Shown here in pieces: positions 1-11,538 of a stretch of 51,657 nucleotides of DNA. The DNA comes from Scleroderma bovista (taxonomy: Eukaryota > Basidiomycota > Agaricomycetes > Boletales > Sclerodermataceae). The notes under the pieces were generated by a model, which was not told where the DNA came from, ran no database searches, and worked only from the letters and a program-made list of their open reading frames with translations. A program made the translations under genes and the position numbers. The stretch spans positions 1 to 51,657 of the forward strand of contig JAYMGJ010000345.1 of NCBI GenBank assembly GCA_037178675.1. The letters are read 5' to 3'. Numbering within the stretch: the stretch's first letter is position 1; the number at the start of each line of letters is the position of its first letter.

Positions 1-1
1 A

Positions 2-730
2 TATTCTTCGTTTGTGTTTTGGTTTGAACGCTGGAGATACAACTACATTGCCGCACTCTTTGTGTGCTATGCAGTTCATCTCTTGGTTACCTCGCAGCCA
101 CGCCCTGCTCCTCCTCCCATTGTTAATGTGGAGTTACCATTACCTCCTGTTGACAACCCCTTTGAAGACGATGAGGAACTCGTCGTCATTGATACTTCAG
201 CACCTCCTAGTGTTCATCAAACGGTGGACTTCTATTGGAGAGAAGCTATGCGGCATTACCGCATGTATCAGCCAAGGGAACACCACGGCGGTGATACACT
301 TAGTGGAAACATGGGACATATTAGGAGGCCTTTGCCTCTTAGTAGGGAGGAACAGCTTTCTCTCATCAGCCATGACCGTTTTTACGGGTTCATTGATAGT
401 CACATTACTGTTCCTGATCCTCGGTGGGCACTGCCCTACCAATTCCGCATCTTGTTCAGACATTGGCAATCTGTTATCATTGAATCTCTTCCGTATGATG
501 AAGAGATATACATTGATAACGTTTCAGATGCTAATTACCTTTGAACAGACATCAGACTCCAACTCGAGGAATTCGCACGAGAACAGGCCCAGGCCAATCT
601 CCAGGCAGAACTCATCTCGAGGCAGCTCGCCAATTTATGTTCCCGCGCCTCTGGCCAGGAGCGAAAGTGAGCTTCGGATGCAGGAAAGAGGAAGAAGGGA
701 ACAGGGAAGAAGAATCGTGAGGATTGGTAA
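2..730 (+). pseudogene. decayed ORF A upstream of Copia-1 gag, unrecognised
   Basis: The reading frame is already open at the window edge, so the true start lies outside. It runs in frame 2 with two in-frame TGA codons, at 542-544 and 668-670, and ends at TAA 728-730. The product starts with a hydrophobic stretch (about residues 12-28), followed by a proline/acidic segment and a charged helical tail that ends in a Lys-rich run. Codon use and amino-acid composition look protein-like through both stops, and both fit former CGA (Arg) codons. I recognise no domain. It precedes the gag gene on the same strand, so it may be an extra 5' ORF of the Copia-1 element or an older gene beside it. No function is assigned. 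Confidence 0.4.
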
Positions 731-737
731 TCGTTGA

Positions 738-1763
738 GTGGTACAACCGCGACGAAGCCCCACTCCTCCTCCTTCTTATGCAGCTGATCGCTGTAGAGCT
801 CTTCAAGAGCGATGGCGACGACACGCAGATGTGATCACTGAAGGAGAAGTTGCCGCTGACATACAACCTGATCTGGAGGATAATGGTCCACCCTCTACCA
901 GAGGAATTTGGACTCAATACCTGCAGGGAGTATCAGAGGAATTCTATGTCGAGCTTAGGCCCAGTATAGGTCGTGCCGCTCATCTAGAAAGCCACCCTTC
1001 TGAGGAGTTTGGCGGTCAGGTGATGCAGGGAGTCATTCCGGCTTACCAGAGATGAATTGACGACACCCCCTTTCCTTTGATCGCTAACCCGCACTCTGAA
1101 CCAGAACAGGGTCAAGTCAGAGGTATGGTTGGCAAGGAGCTAGCCATCATATACCCAGAGAATCCGCAGGTCCATTGGGCCTTCAACAGATCTTATTATC
1201 TCCCTTCTGCTAAGCTTCATGCTTATTCGACGCCTCACGCCCGAGCTAACTTCATGGGAGTAGACTATCAGTCGCTCCACTATGAAGATCCTGCTCTCGC
1301 GACCGTCCCAGCCTTCTGGATCAATCCCTGCCCAGAGATCTACCAGCCAGCCAGTCGTTGGCGGCATCCTCTCTACTCTGAGCAGCAATTTTCCGGAGCT
1401 ATCCCATCTCTTCGGGACTGGCATGATTGGCTTGAAGTCAACTTCAGGTACACCTGGAAGCAGAGACCGCGGCGAGCACAGTTCTCGATACCCGCGTGCA
1501 TGGAGCGACCCGGTATCCTCTTCGAGGAAAGTCAGGATCTCTGGGTGGCTCACACCACTCTCATCCGTCTCGATATGGCGGACTACCAAAATGGAGTGTT
1601 TTCGTTCCATGGACTCCAGCCCCACTGGCCATCTAGCCAGGATCAATGCAACAATATCGCACTCCTGCTCGAGAGGCACAAGGCTGGACGAGAAGGTGAT
1701 GAAGCTCTCGACAATGATGCGGAACGATCAGATCCCGGGATTCCTGGAGGAGCCCTTGATTAG
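738..1763 (+). pseudogene. decayed ORF B upstream of Copia-1 gag, unrecognised
   Basis: Frame-3 ORF of about 340 codons interrupted by one TGA at 1053-1055, which also fits a former CGA. It begins just after ORF A ends. The N-terminus is Pro/Ser-rich, followed by an acidic linker, then a Trp/Tyr/Pro-rich globular-looking part (about residues 120-300) and a charged tail. The aromatic content and steady composition argue that it was once coding, but I recognise no family. It could be an accessory ORF of the retroelement or a host gene remnant. Strand and spacing (ORF A, ORF B, ORF C, gag) suggest a single transcription unit, which is inference only. Confidence 0.4.
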
Positions 1764-2205
1764 GTGCTTCCCAAGTCCCTATTGGCACCCTATTCCTTAT
1801 TCTGGAAAGGGAAAACCATTAAAAAGATCTGATAACGGACTTCTTAAGTCCATCTCCACTTACATCTTGTACGATAAGGCTCCGGTTGTTCTTTTTACCC
1901 CTTACGAAATTTTTCCACGGTCTATGCTTACCTTCGAATATTGGTCTTTGGACGGCAACAAGGTTGTCTCCAATTATCAGTATTGTCCTGATTACAATTT
2001 GGATGTTTTCTTTGACATTTTACCTAGGCATTGGTCGTATACGACATTTACGATACCTACGGACTCCTCGGACTCCTCATCTTCAACAGAAGAGGATACA
2101 CAGTCCGAATCTTCTTCATCTTCAGAAGAAGATCTTATCTTTCTTCCACCTGTTTCTGTTACCGCTGTACTGGAACTGATTTTACTAATTCTTTTTGGTT
2201 TTTGA
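1764..2205 (+). pseudogene. decayed ORF C, Ser/Glu-rich tail just before gag
   Basis: Open frame-1 stretch that overlaps the end of ORF B and stops at 2205, only 16 bp before the gag ATG. It encodes an aromatic-rich segment, then a low-complexity Ser/Glu/Asp run (about 2060-2135) and a short hydrophobic end. The base composition is more AT-rich than ORF B. It may be the frameshifted continuation of ORF B. No domain is recognised. No LTR end or primer-binding site is visible between here and gag, so these ORFs may belong to an unusually long 5' part of Copia-1. Confidence 0.3.
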
Positions 2206-2221
2206 ATATATCAGAATCATT

Positions 2222-5200
2222 ATGTCCGGAAACACTGGTGACATGAAGAAGACCACACCCATTCTTACTAGCGCATCCAACTACTTGGAATGGAAGTCAG
2301 CCATGAAGTCGCTCTTGCAAGTCATGGGAGTCTGGCGCTATGCGCATCATCAAGTACCTGCTGTCGTTGCTGGACAGGCTGGTGCAACTGCCGAGCAACA
2401 GGCAACTGATGAAGTCAATCGGGATAAAGCCCTTGGTACGATCACGTACTACACATCCGCACTCATCAGACAGAATCTGATGAACGAGAACCAACCCCAC
2501 ACGGTTTGGGCTGCGCTCAACACCTCTTATGGGACTCCTGGCACTGCCGGTGTCTTTGTTGAGTTCAAGCGTCTCACGCGGATGATAATTCCAGGGAATC
2601 AGGATCCCACTCTGGCTGTACATCAAATGCAGTCCACGATTGGCTATTTGGCCTCCAATGGCCTCACTCTCCCCAACTCTGCTCAGGCTATGCTTCTTCT
2701 TGGCGCCTTACCGAATGAGTGGCAAGGCTTTGCTTCCACACTTCTGGCCACCTTATTGGTCAATCCAAACACTGCTCAAATCGCTGTGGGCGTTCAACGC
2801 CTCACCTTTGATGTGGTTCTTCCAAAGATTATGGAAGAATGGTCCAGAAAGTCCAGCAAGTCTATAATGCCGACTATGAAGAAGGAACAAAATGCGCAGG
2901 CAGGACCTTCTCGCCCAAGGTGCAAGAAGTGTTCTGGATGTCACAGTACCACGGATCACCGTGATGACTATAAAAAGACGTTCACTCCTAATGCCGCCGC
3001 AGGACCTTCTACATTCCCGCCGAAGAATCAGGGTGGTGGAAAAGGGAAAGGAGGAGGAAAGAAGGGAAAAGGAAAACAGCCTTACAAGGGTAAAGGCAAG
3101 CAGTGTCAAAACGCTGCAGAACAAACCGCACAGATCGTCGAACTTGATTCTGACGATGATTCCGATGCTGGGTCCATCTCTAATATTCCTGAGACAGGCT
3201 GGTCTGTGCTTACTCCATCCCAACTTGCTGCAGAGTCAGTATTACGTTCTGTGCGTAATGACCTGGCAAGAAAGAAAAGGGATGATGAGGATTATGCACG
3301 TAGACAGGCTACGCGACCATGGACTCCCGATGACGGGACCATAAAGTATCGCGATGACGGTTTTGTTTGTGACCAATATAACGATGAAAGCTTTGACTGT
3401 TATACCTTGTGCACCTCTAAGGAGAGTGACAAAAGGTGTCTTTGCTTAACATCTCCCCACTCAGGACAAAAAACCGAATCTCACTGCCCCAAGCATAAAC
3501 ATTTGACAGGCCTATGGTTGATGGATTCCGGTGCAACCGATCATTCCACTCCATATCTTGATGACTTCCTGACATACAAGGAACTTCCAAAGCCTATAAA
3601 TGTGGGTACTGCTGGTGCTGAAATCATTCAGTTTTTAGGCATAGGTACAGTTGCCTTCAAAGCTAAAGTTGGCAATGTACAAAAACAAATCTATCTTCGA
3701 CATGTCTACTATTCTCCATCTGGAGATAGGCATATCTGTTCACTTCAGTGGCTTACCATGAAACTCAAAATGAAACTCTATGCTGACGCGAAGATAACTC
3801 GTGTCTTCGATTCACGAAATGAAGTCTTCTTGGAAGGGACTAGGTTAATTCCAAGAAACAATCTCCATTGGTTTTATGGGAAACCGATACATCAGACTGG
3901 AGCTCTTGGACTTCTCGTGGATTTGGACATAAAATCCATTTCAACGGTGCAATGTGCAACCGTTACAAATAAATTCAATAGCTATGATCTATGGCATAGT
4001 CGTCTAGGTCATCCTAACCCTCAAACTATGCGGCATGCTACTCGCGCTACCAATGGTATTGAAAAATTGGACATACCAACGACAACACCACTCTGTCCTG
4101 ACTGTCAGATTGGCAAGATGCCCTCAAGGTCTTTTCCATCTTCCAATAAACGAGCAGACAAAATACTTGAAATGGTGCACTGCGACCTGGTCGAGTTCCC
4201 TGTTTTGTCATATCATCGACACAAGTATTGTCTCACGATCATTGATGACTACTCTGGTTATGGCACAGTTTGTCTTTTGTGGTTAAAGTCGGATACCGCC
4301 ACCGCATTCTCGACTTGGGTTACCTGGGCTGAGAAACAAACTGGTCATTCACTCCTACGAGTACGTTCCGATCGAGGAGGAGAATTTATGGCAACCATAT
4401 TTAAAACCTTCCTCACCTCTAAAGGGGTAGAACAACAACTCTCCGTTTCGGATCATCCACAACAAAATGGTCACGCAGAAAGGTTCAATTGGACCTTACT
4501 CGAGAAAGAAGAAACCATGCGTCACGCAGCATGTCTACCAAAGAATCTATGGAACTTCGCTCTTGACACTGCAGTCCATGTTTATAACAGGACACCAATG
4601 CGCCGCATAGGATGGAAGACACCTGTTGAACACCTGTTCAACAAGAAACCTGACATATCCTATCTTCGAGTATTCAGATGTCTTGCTTATGTCCACATTC
4701 TGAAGGACAAGCGAAAAGACAAGCTTACTCCGAAAGCCGAAGAAATGATATTCCTTGGTTATGAACCAGGAACAAAGGGTTACTGCTTCTTGCGGAACAA
4801 CAGATCAATATATGTGGAGACAACAGCCACATTCATTGAAAATTTATTCCCAAATTGTCCCGAAGAAAAGTTGAAAAAGAAAATCGATATACCTGAACCA
4901 ATTCATCCTTCTGAAGAAGAAGCATCAGGTAACAACGATGAAAACAATCACCAACCTCCACCCGACGATCTGGAATTTCCACCCATTGACCCATATCAAC
5001 CAAATGAGAGTCATGCAAGAGGTGATGATTTCAAAAGTGACACCACAAAGCCACAAAGTCCAACCCAACACCCCCCTAAACCTACAGCAGAGGAAGTCGC
5101 TGACAACGACTCGCAAGCTCCTCAGGGAGGTCATACTAGTTCTGATAACCGACGACCGGAAGAAGATCTCGGATATGTATTCAACAGACGAAATCAATCT

Positions 5201-5558
5201 TGGGAACGCCCTCAAGAGGCACCATGTCCCAGAGAAGAAGAGTTCTTCTATTTTGATCAAGAAGCCCGAGATACTCCAATTCCAGAAGTCAGGGTTCCTA
5301 ACATACCCAATCCAATACCTCGCAACCCTCCTCGAGTTCGTAATCCACCTCTGAGACCAGACAATGTCTATGGTCAGAGAAATCCAGTGGATATAGAACG
5401 GGAAATTGCAAGAGAACGAGATTGGACTAGAACGGTCCTAGGAAGAGGAGTTCCTACTATTCCTCAAACAGAACCCATGGTTGAATCAAGACCAAATCCT
5501 CCTGCACCTGCAGAACCTCAAGAGGCTCCTATCGCTGTTCCATTACCATCAATGAATG
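2222..5558 (+). pseudogene. Copia-1 Gag-protease-integrase part of the Ty1/copia polyprotein
   Basis: The N-terminal two thirds of a Ty1/copia polyprotein. I chose the ATG at 2222 because upstream codons in the frame lack another ATG and the Gag-like start (Trp-rich, 'YLEWKSAMKSLL') follows directly. Gag lies at residues 1 to about 240, with a Cys-rich knuckle-like motif (CKKCSGCH) near 2917. The aspartic protease active site DSGA is at 3522-3533. The integrase HHCC zinc region (HSRLGHP ... CPDCQIGKM) is at 3993-4120. The DDE residues are the Asp in VHCDL near 4184, the Asp in RSDRGGEF near 4366 and the Glu in NGHAERF near 4480. The frame is cut at 5558 by Plavaka-1; the 32 further bases to TAG 5588 read into the transposon. 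Reverse transcriptase resumes at 19178. Inactive as a unit. Confidence 0.93.
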
Positions 5559-5570
5559 CATCAGGAAAAA
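5559..5570 (+). repeat. left terminal inverted repeat of Plavaka-1
   Basis: CATCAGGAAAAA, a perfect 12-bp match to the reverse complement of the right end (19164-19175). It is preceded by the TG target duplication at 5557-5558. Confidence 0.7.
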
Positions 5571-5847
5571 CCTTTTGCTATGTAGCATAGCCACCAAGGT
5601 ACCATGTCTCCTGGAGCCTCGGTAGTAATATGTCACATTAGGCACATGATCTGGAGCGCTATCCAGCTGTCACCGCGTGACAGATAGCACGCTGTCGACA
5701 CCATTGCTGACAGTGTCGTCCCGATAGCTCATATAGACACTGTAGCTCACATTCGCACTATGTATCTTTCAGAGTCAATGTAGTCTATACTGTCATGCTT
5801 ACATGATTACACATTCAATAAGTCTCAATTCATTGGCATTGGAAATA

Positions 5848-5932
5848 CTAGTCACTGGCTAGGGCAACAAATGTATCTAAGTCAATATACGAATTAACAT
5901 GAAACGTGCTCGCGATCTCCAGCACATTCTCA
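5848..5932 (-). CDS. C-terminal codons of Plavaka-1 transposase, severed by Copia-2
   Basis: On the minus strand, after removing Copia-2 and one TCTCA copy, the transposase frame from 11806 continues here in register. It gives a short conserved-looking tail (SSENVLEIASTFHVNSY in part) and stops at TAG 5848-5850. Plavaka transposases commonly end in a similar W/S-S-E-N-V-L...N-P/S-Y motif. The remaining 5571-5847 is 3' flank and subterminal repeat sequence with no gene. Confidence 0.75.
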
Positions 5933-6194
5933 TGTTGAAGCAATACCTATATACGTAGAGGAACTGCTACTCCAACTCACCTGTTGGGTGGAGTGCACAA
6001 CCAGAGATGGTAGCGGTAGCTGGTTAAGAGCTGTTTATATACAACAAATAGTGTGACACGTGACTGTGACGCGTGACGTGTGACATGTAACATCTACTCT
6101 AAAGAGGACTATTACTAAGTCTACACTAATATGGGTCGCAGTCTTGTGTGCACTTCGTCGACGGTTTACGCCGGGTGCACGTGCGACTTCAACA
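5933..6194 (-). repeat. Copia-2 3' LTR
   Basis: 262 bp, TG...CA ends with an 8-bp inverted repeat (TGTTGAAG/CTTCAACA). Read on the minus strand it holds a TATA-like box (TATATAAAC) consistent with an LTR promoter. It differs from the other LTR at six positions, all CpG-type transitions. Confidence 0.95.
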
Positions 6195-6207
6195 CTCCCC
6201 CTCGCTG
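6195..6207 (-). other. polypurine tract of Copia-2
   Basis: On the minus strand GCGAGGGGGAG sits directly before the 3' LTR, the expected place for the plus-strand primer of reverse transcription. Copia-1 has GCGAGGAGGAG in the same place. Confidence 0.75.
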
Positions 6208-6240
6208 TGCTGCACGTAGAGCACTTCAGCGAATAAGGCG

Positions 6241-9200
6241 CTAGATGCTGCCAGAGGGAAAATGTAAGCCTAGTTGAGCTCTGAACTTCGCGAATTTCTT
6301 GCGGGGTAAGTTCTTGGTGAGCAGATCGGCGGGATTCTCAGCACCATCAATAAAAAATAGTTCCACACTACCTTTTGCGACTGACTCGCGGATTCCGTGG
6401 TAGCGGATTCCGTGGTAGCGGATGTCGATGTGCTTGGAGCGAGGCTCCGTTACAGGGTTGGATGCCATGAATATGGACCCCTGATTATCACCGCAAATCG
6501 GGATAGCTTTCAGCTTATAGCCGAGCTCACCGAGTAGACTCCGAATCCAGGTAACTTGGCGAGCGCAATCGCTCAAAGCCATGTATTCAGCCTCAGTGGA
6601 CGAGTACGCAATAGTCTTCTGCACACGAGAAGTCCAACTGATCAAGCCATCTGCAAGTTTCAGGTAGAAACCTGTCTGCGAGAGGCGAGAGATAGGGTCT
6701 GATCCCCAATCTGAGTCCGTGCATGCAATCAGGCCAGCACCGGATCCACCATTGTACACTAGGGAGTAATTAGGTGTACCAATCAAGTAGCGACAGATAT
6801 ACAGCACTTTGCTTAGGTGGTCCTGAGATGGGTTCGCGGCATGGCGCGAGAGATGGGTGACTGCAAAGGCAATGTTGGGCCTAGTGCCTAACATAAGGTA
6901 CAGAAGGGACCCAATGACCGTCTGGAAACGGGAGCGGAGTTCCGCATCAACAGGCTCTGTATTTTTGGCGGCATAGTAGCCAGCCGGCAGTGGGGTGCTT
7001 GCGGACTTTGCATTGAGCATGCCGCAGCGTTCAATGACCTTTTGGAGGTACGCACATTGGTCCAAGTGGATAGCGCGACCCTTGCGAGTGATTCGCATTC
7101 GGAGGAACTCCTTAGGTTCTCCAAGGTCTCTGCACTCCCATTTGCGCATGAACTGCGCTTTAATGGCATCAACAACAGCTTTGTTAGGGCCGCAGAATAG
7201 TGCGTCGTCAACATAGATAATACCGATGACGATGTTGGTGCCTTTTTTCTTGTAGAAGAAGATGCCTGCTTCAGACTTAAGGCACTCAAACCTGAGCTCT
7301 TTGAGAGACTCATCGAGTGTGTGCCACCAAGCTAGGCCGGCCTGTTTGAGGCCATAGAGGGCACACCAGAGGCGGAGCACTTTGCGCTCTTGCCCGGGAA
7401 CTGCAAACCCTTCGGGTTGTTCCATGTAGATCTCTTCGTCGAGCTTGCCATACAAGTAGGCGCTCCGAACGTCGAGTCCAGTAATGTACCAGTTTTCAAG
7501 TGCGGCAAGCACAAGCATGAGGCGCACTGTTTCAAAGCGCACGACTGGTGAGAAGACCTGGTCGAAATCTAATCCTTCGACCTGGGAGAAGCCTTTCGCT
7601 ACTAAGCGGGCTTTCTTGCGGCCATCCGACTTCACGTTGAAGACCCATCGATTCTTAATGACCTTCCGGTCTCGGGGACGGTCAACTAGCTCAAAGACTT
7701 TGCGCTTTCGCAGCACGTCGAGCTCTTCTTGGCAAGCAAGTCGCCAGAGTTTCTGCTCAGCTTGGGGTAAGCGAGCAATGTCCTTGTAGGACCAATTGCG
7801 GACACTCTCGTATTGAGGGTCGCAGGTTTCGAGGGCTTTGCCCATCAGATAACGGACTAGGTTTGCTCCCCCTTCCTTGCACATCTTTTGCACATCTTCC
7901 TCACTGGGCGTTGCAGAGGTGTCGGGGAAACCACCAGGAACATGGTCTGGTGTGTCCGGTTGTGGGGGTCTAGGGACCTCACCCACTGTTTCTCGCCATC
8001 GAGAGGCACTTTCGATATCCCGGAGTTGCTCAACGGGATGTCGCCGCTCACCATACACGTTACCGGGGCGCAATGGCGCTCTACATTCACGTTGGGGGTG
8101 GGCAGGGATATTCACTGCAGGGGGTCGCGGCGCATTCTGGCGGCGTTCAGCTCGGCCAGGGCGCTGCGGTGCCGGAGGTGGCGGATTTCTCGCCGGTGAA
8201 GGTGTCCTCGGTGCCGGTGGAGGCACTGGAGATGGCGTACGGGGAGGATTTATTTGATTAGGCTCTTCCTCAGGAGCCTCAGGGTCCTTGCGCTTTGGAT
8301 CGTCATCCTGCGCTTGGGGATGTGGGTAGCCATGGTCGTGTTCCACATCGTCATCACTGTCGATATCATCAGGGGGATTCCCTGGTCGATCAGTGGTAGG
8401 TTTCGGATTTGCCCTTCCGAAAGGGTTCTCGAGAGGTTCGCGCCTGTTTTTGGGGCAGCGAGGGAAGTGACGCTCATCAAAGATGGTGTGCGCAGCGGTA
8501 AACACTGCATTGGTGGAGCGCATAAACAAGAAATTGCGCTCATTGCCAGGGGCAACACCGACATAAGTCATTAGCTCCGACTTGGGAGCCATCTTATTTG
8601 CTCGAGCCGAGGCTGGGAGGTAGACAAAGGCTCCACAGCCAAATACACGGAGGTGATCGATGTTAGGCATCTCCCCCTTAAGCATTTCATGGGGGGTGCG
8701 CCATTGCAGGCGAGCTACCGGAGTACGGTTGTAAAGGTGAGTTGCATGAGTGAACGCAAATTCCCACCAGGAGTCAGGAATGCAGGCTTGATGCCACATA
8801 GACTCAGCTTTATCCATGAGAGTGCGCCCTAAACGCTCGGTGTGGCCATTCTGCATGGGGGTTCTTGGAGCACTTTGGTGTATTTTAATTCCTTTCTCAA
8901 GGAGTGCTCGATCAAATAGATCAGATTTATACTCTCTGCCGGCATCGGACATCCATCCAACGACGTGCATATCATGTTGGACGCGCACCATTTCGAGGAA
9001 ATCTTTGGCAGCCGTAATCGCTGCAGCTTTGGAGCGAAGAGGCATAGTCCAGGCGTGAGAAGTGTAGTCGTCGTAGAAGGTAATAACATATTTAAACTTC
9101 CGGTACGACGTAACCGGGAAGGATTTGAGATCAGAGTGCACCAGCTCAAAGGGCTTGGAAGCACGTCTTTCATTCTCTGGGAAAGCTCGATTGGGCATCT

Positions 9201-11187
9201 TGCCAAGAGCACATCCAGGGCAAACACAATCCTCAGTAGGAAAGTGGATCTCCGGGAAGTGCTGTGTATGTTTTTGTGCGCGTCGGAGTACTTCCTTCGA
9301 GGGGTGCCCAAATCTCCGGTGCATAATGTCATAATCGACTTTGCTCACGGAGGCGATATAGTTAGATCTAATTATCGGGATAGATCTAATCCCGAAAATG
9401 ATGTTGCGATCGTCTTCTGGGTCTGGCCCAAACCATAGGCGTTCAGCTTTATGAATGAGGCTAATCCCTCGCTTATCGCCAGTGACTTTATAGTTACGCT
9501 GGAGCATTTCGCCCATAGAAATAAGGCGTGCAGTAGCGCCTGGCATATGGAGCACTTGGGTGAGTGTGATAACTTTCTCATCCCCTGAGTTGTGGTCTAG
9601 GCACCGGAGTAATACCGTGCCAATGCCAGCAATCAGTGCTACACCATTTGCGGTTTTGGCGTAGTGCGCTCGCTTTAGCGCGTTGTAGGAGGCAAAATCG
9701 CCTATGTCACCGGTAAAGTGGCGTGATGCGCCAGAGTCTAGTAGCCAGAAGGCACCAGAAAGTTCACTATCATCAACCATTTTTCCCTTACAGCCAGCAC
9801 AGCGTGCATCATTCAGACACGAACAGATATATGCATTGCTCGAGGGGACTTGACACGACATATTGTAGGTACTACTCGCTATATACAGTGATGGCATGAA
9901 GCGCACATGTAAAGGGAGCGTGTCAGTGTCGGTCAGCACACGTGCAGAAGGTACTTGCCTGAAGAGGCTGGCCTCCGCGCCCATCGCCATCGACGTCGCG
10001 TTGTAGCGGTCGAGGACCATCGCATCGATTTCGTCGAACTCGTCGTCGGCGAAGGGCTCGTGGGCGAATGGTTCATCATCCCCAAGGGAGATGGCATCCT
10101 CCTCATACATCGTGATGCGCTCCTCAAGACGAGGGCGCTTCAGCGAGGAGGGACCGGCCTTGGGCTGGTCCAGGTTCGCACTCGCCAACGACACAACTTG
10201 GTCGAGGGTGCGGATAGTCTGGCAGGAGGGCTCTACCCCCAAGTGGTGTGCCAAGTCAAAGGCCTTGATGGTATTTTCGAATGCGGGGGGGCCATAGTGG
10301 GCAGCACCGGGAGTGTGGGCCAAGGCATGAGGGTCGACGGTGGGCTCTGGTCCATCGTAGTGGACGTATGTAGCGAAGGCGGCTTGTTGGGCGTTCTCGT
10401 GGTGAGCGCGAGCCTTCTTGCCGCCACGTCGGGTGTGGCCTCCCTGTCCTTGGGCAGGAGCGTTTCCGCTCGTACCGCCATTGGACCCACCTTGCTGCTG
10501 CTGCTGCCTCTGGGGCTGCTGCTGCCTCTGGGCGAACTTAGGGTCGGCCGGCTTGCGCTTCACAGCGCTAAGCTTGTTGGCCTGAGGGCCCTTGCCACCG
10601 GCGCACGAAGAGGCGCCTTTCTGCTCAAAGGAGAGCGTGGCGGCCTTTACGATCCCGTCGGGCTTCAGGTTCTTGATCTCATCCGGCGACGTTTGGCTGA
10701 GTATCTGAGCTACGACCTCCATAGTGGGAGGGAGCTTGCATAGAATGATCATGGCCTGCATGGGGGCAGGGAATTTGAAGCCGGCATCCTTGAGATAAGC
10801 GAAGTGGCTAAGCACTTTGGTGATAGCCGGAGCGGGATGAGAGCCAGCGGGGATGGTAGTTGCCAGGAGCTTGCTGAGCTCAGCGTAGGCAGAGCCGATA
10901 CTGGGGGCACTGAAGTTCTTCTTGAGGTGGTCCTAGATGTCTTTAACGTTGTCGAGGTTCGAGACGGCGACCTGGATCGAGGGGGCGAGGCGCAAGGTGA
11001 TGTTACCGAGTGCTCTCTCGGTGTTGTCGTCCCATTCCTTACGGTCATCGTGACCGGCAACGGGTTGCGTCGTCGAGTAAACGTACCATTGGCCTTGTGC
11101 CTGGAGGTAGGCCTGCATAGAGGTGTGCCACTGCTGCCAGTTGGAGCCAGTGAACACAGGAACCATCTTGTCAAGAGCGCTGGACAT
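6241..11187 (-). CDS. Copia-2 Gag-Pol polyprotein (one nonsense codon in gag)
   Basis: Single long Ty1/copia frame of about 1650 codons. I took ATG 11187 because it precedes the Gag-like start (MSSALDKMVPVF); the frame upstream has no other ATG. TAG at 10933-10935 interrupts gag about 85 codons in and fits a former TGG (Trp). From there the frame is open to TAG 6241. Order: Gag with a Gln-rich stretch near 10490-10530 and no clear CCHC knuckle; protease DSGAS near 9730; integrase zinc region (HRRFGHP ... CPGCALGKM) near 9200-9330; integrase Asp in VHSDLK near 9137, Asp in MSDAGRE near 8945, Glu in GHTERLG near 8840; RT with LDVRSAYLYG and catalytic YVDD near 7215; RNase H with TDSDWGSD near 6715 and SSTEAEYMA near 6595. 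It would need readthrough or reversion to make a full product. Confidence 0.95.
10933..10935 (-). other. nonsense codon in Copia-2 gag
   Basis: TAG in an otherwise open frame. The local context (KDI-stop-DHLKKNF) reads naturally with Trp, i.e. a single TGG to TAG transition. It separates the first 85 Gag residues from the rest of the polyprotein. Confidence 0.8.
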
Positions 11188-11317
11188 GGTGATATTCTGT
11201 TGGGAGTCAACGGAGTCAGCAAGTGAATGTGACAACAGACAATCAAGAAAAGAAGAAACACCTGAGTGCTAGTGAAAGCACTTCTGTCAACAGCTAACTC
11301 ATGACTAGGTCATGCCA

Positions 11318-11443
11318 GCGCAAGTCATCGACGAACTTCGCCTGGGGCAATACAGGTGCTCAACTAGGAGCTCACTGTCTGGCGCAAGTCGTTGACCGAC
11401 TTCGCCTTGTGGCTGTGCAGGGGCTCAGCTAGGAGCTCACTGT
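11318..11443 (-). repeat. two tandem 64-bp units in the Copia-2 leader
   Basis: Two direct copies, starting at 11318 and 11382, of a unit containing GCGCAAGTC...CTTCGCCT...GCTCA..TAGGAGCTCACTGT. It lies in the 5' untranslated leader between primer-binding site and gag. The leader 11188-11538 has no ORF of note. Confidence 0.7.
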
Positions 11444-11517
11444 GGTCCACAGCGTCAAGCTAGTTAAAGCGACGCTCAGGGAGCTGGAGCGCTGCCTGGT
11501 GCATTGCTGCACACAGT

Positions 11518-11538
11518 GCGCTCACAGGGCTCATAACC
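11518..11538 (-). other. Copia-2 primer-binding site matching an internal part of initiator tRNA-Met
   Basis: Next to the 5' LTR the plus strand reads CACAGGGCTCATAACC, which resembles the anticodon arm of eukaryotic initiator tRNA-Met (GGGCTCATAACCC core) rather than a tRNA 3' end. The minus strand is therefore complementary to the 3' end of a 5' half-tRNA cut in the anticodon arm. Drosophila copia is known to prime this way with a 39-nt half of tRNA-iMet. The spacing to the LTR is about one base. Confidence 0.7.

Noticed and set aside
1140..1679. Minus-strand frame of 179 codons opposite ORF B
   Set aside because: Mirror frame of a better-supported plus-strand ORF with no recognisable domain.
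2753..3223. Minus-strand frame of 156 codons opposite Copia-1 gag
   Set aside because: Antisense of a confident retroelement coding region; composition is not protein-like.
9955..10743. Plus-strand open frame of 262 codons opposite Copia-2 gag
   Set aside because: Antisense shadow of the gag-protease coding region; no independent domain.
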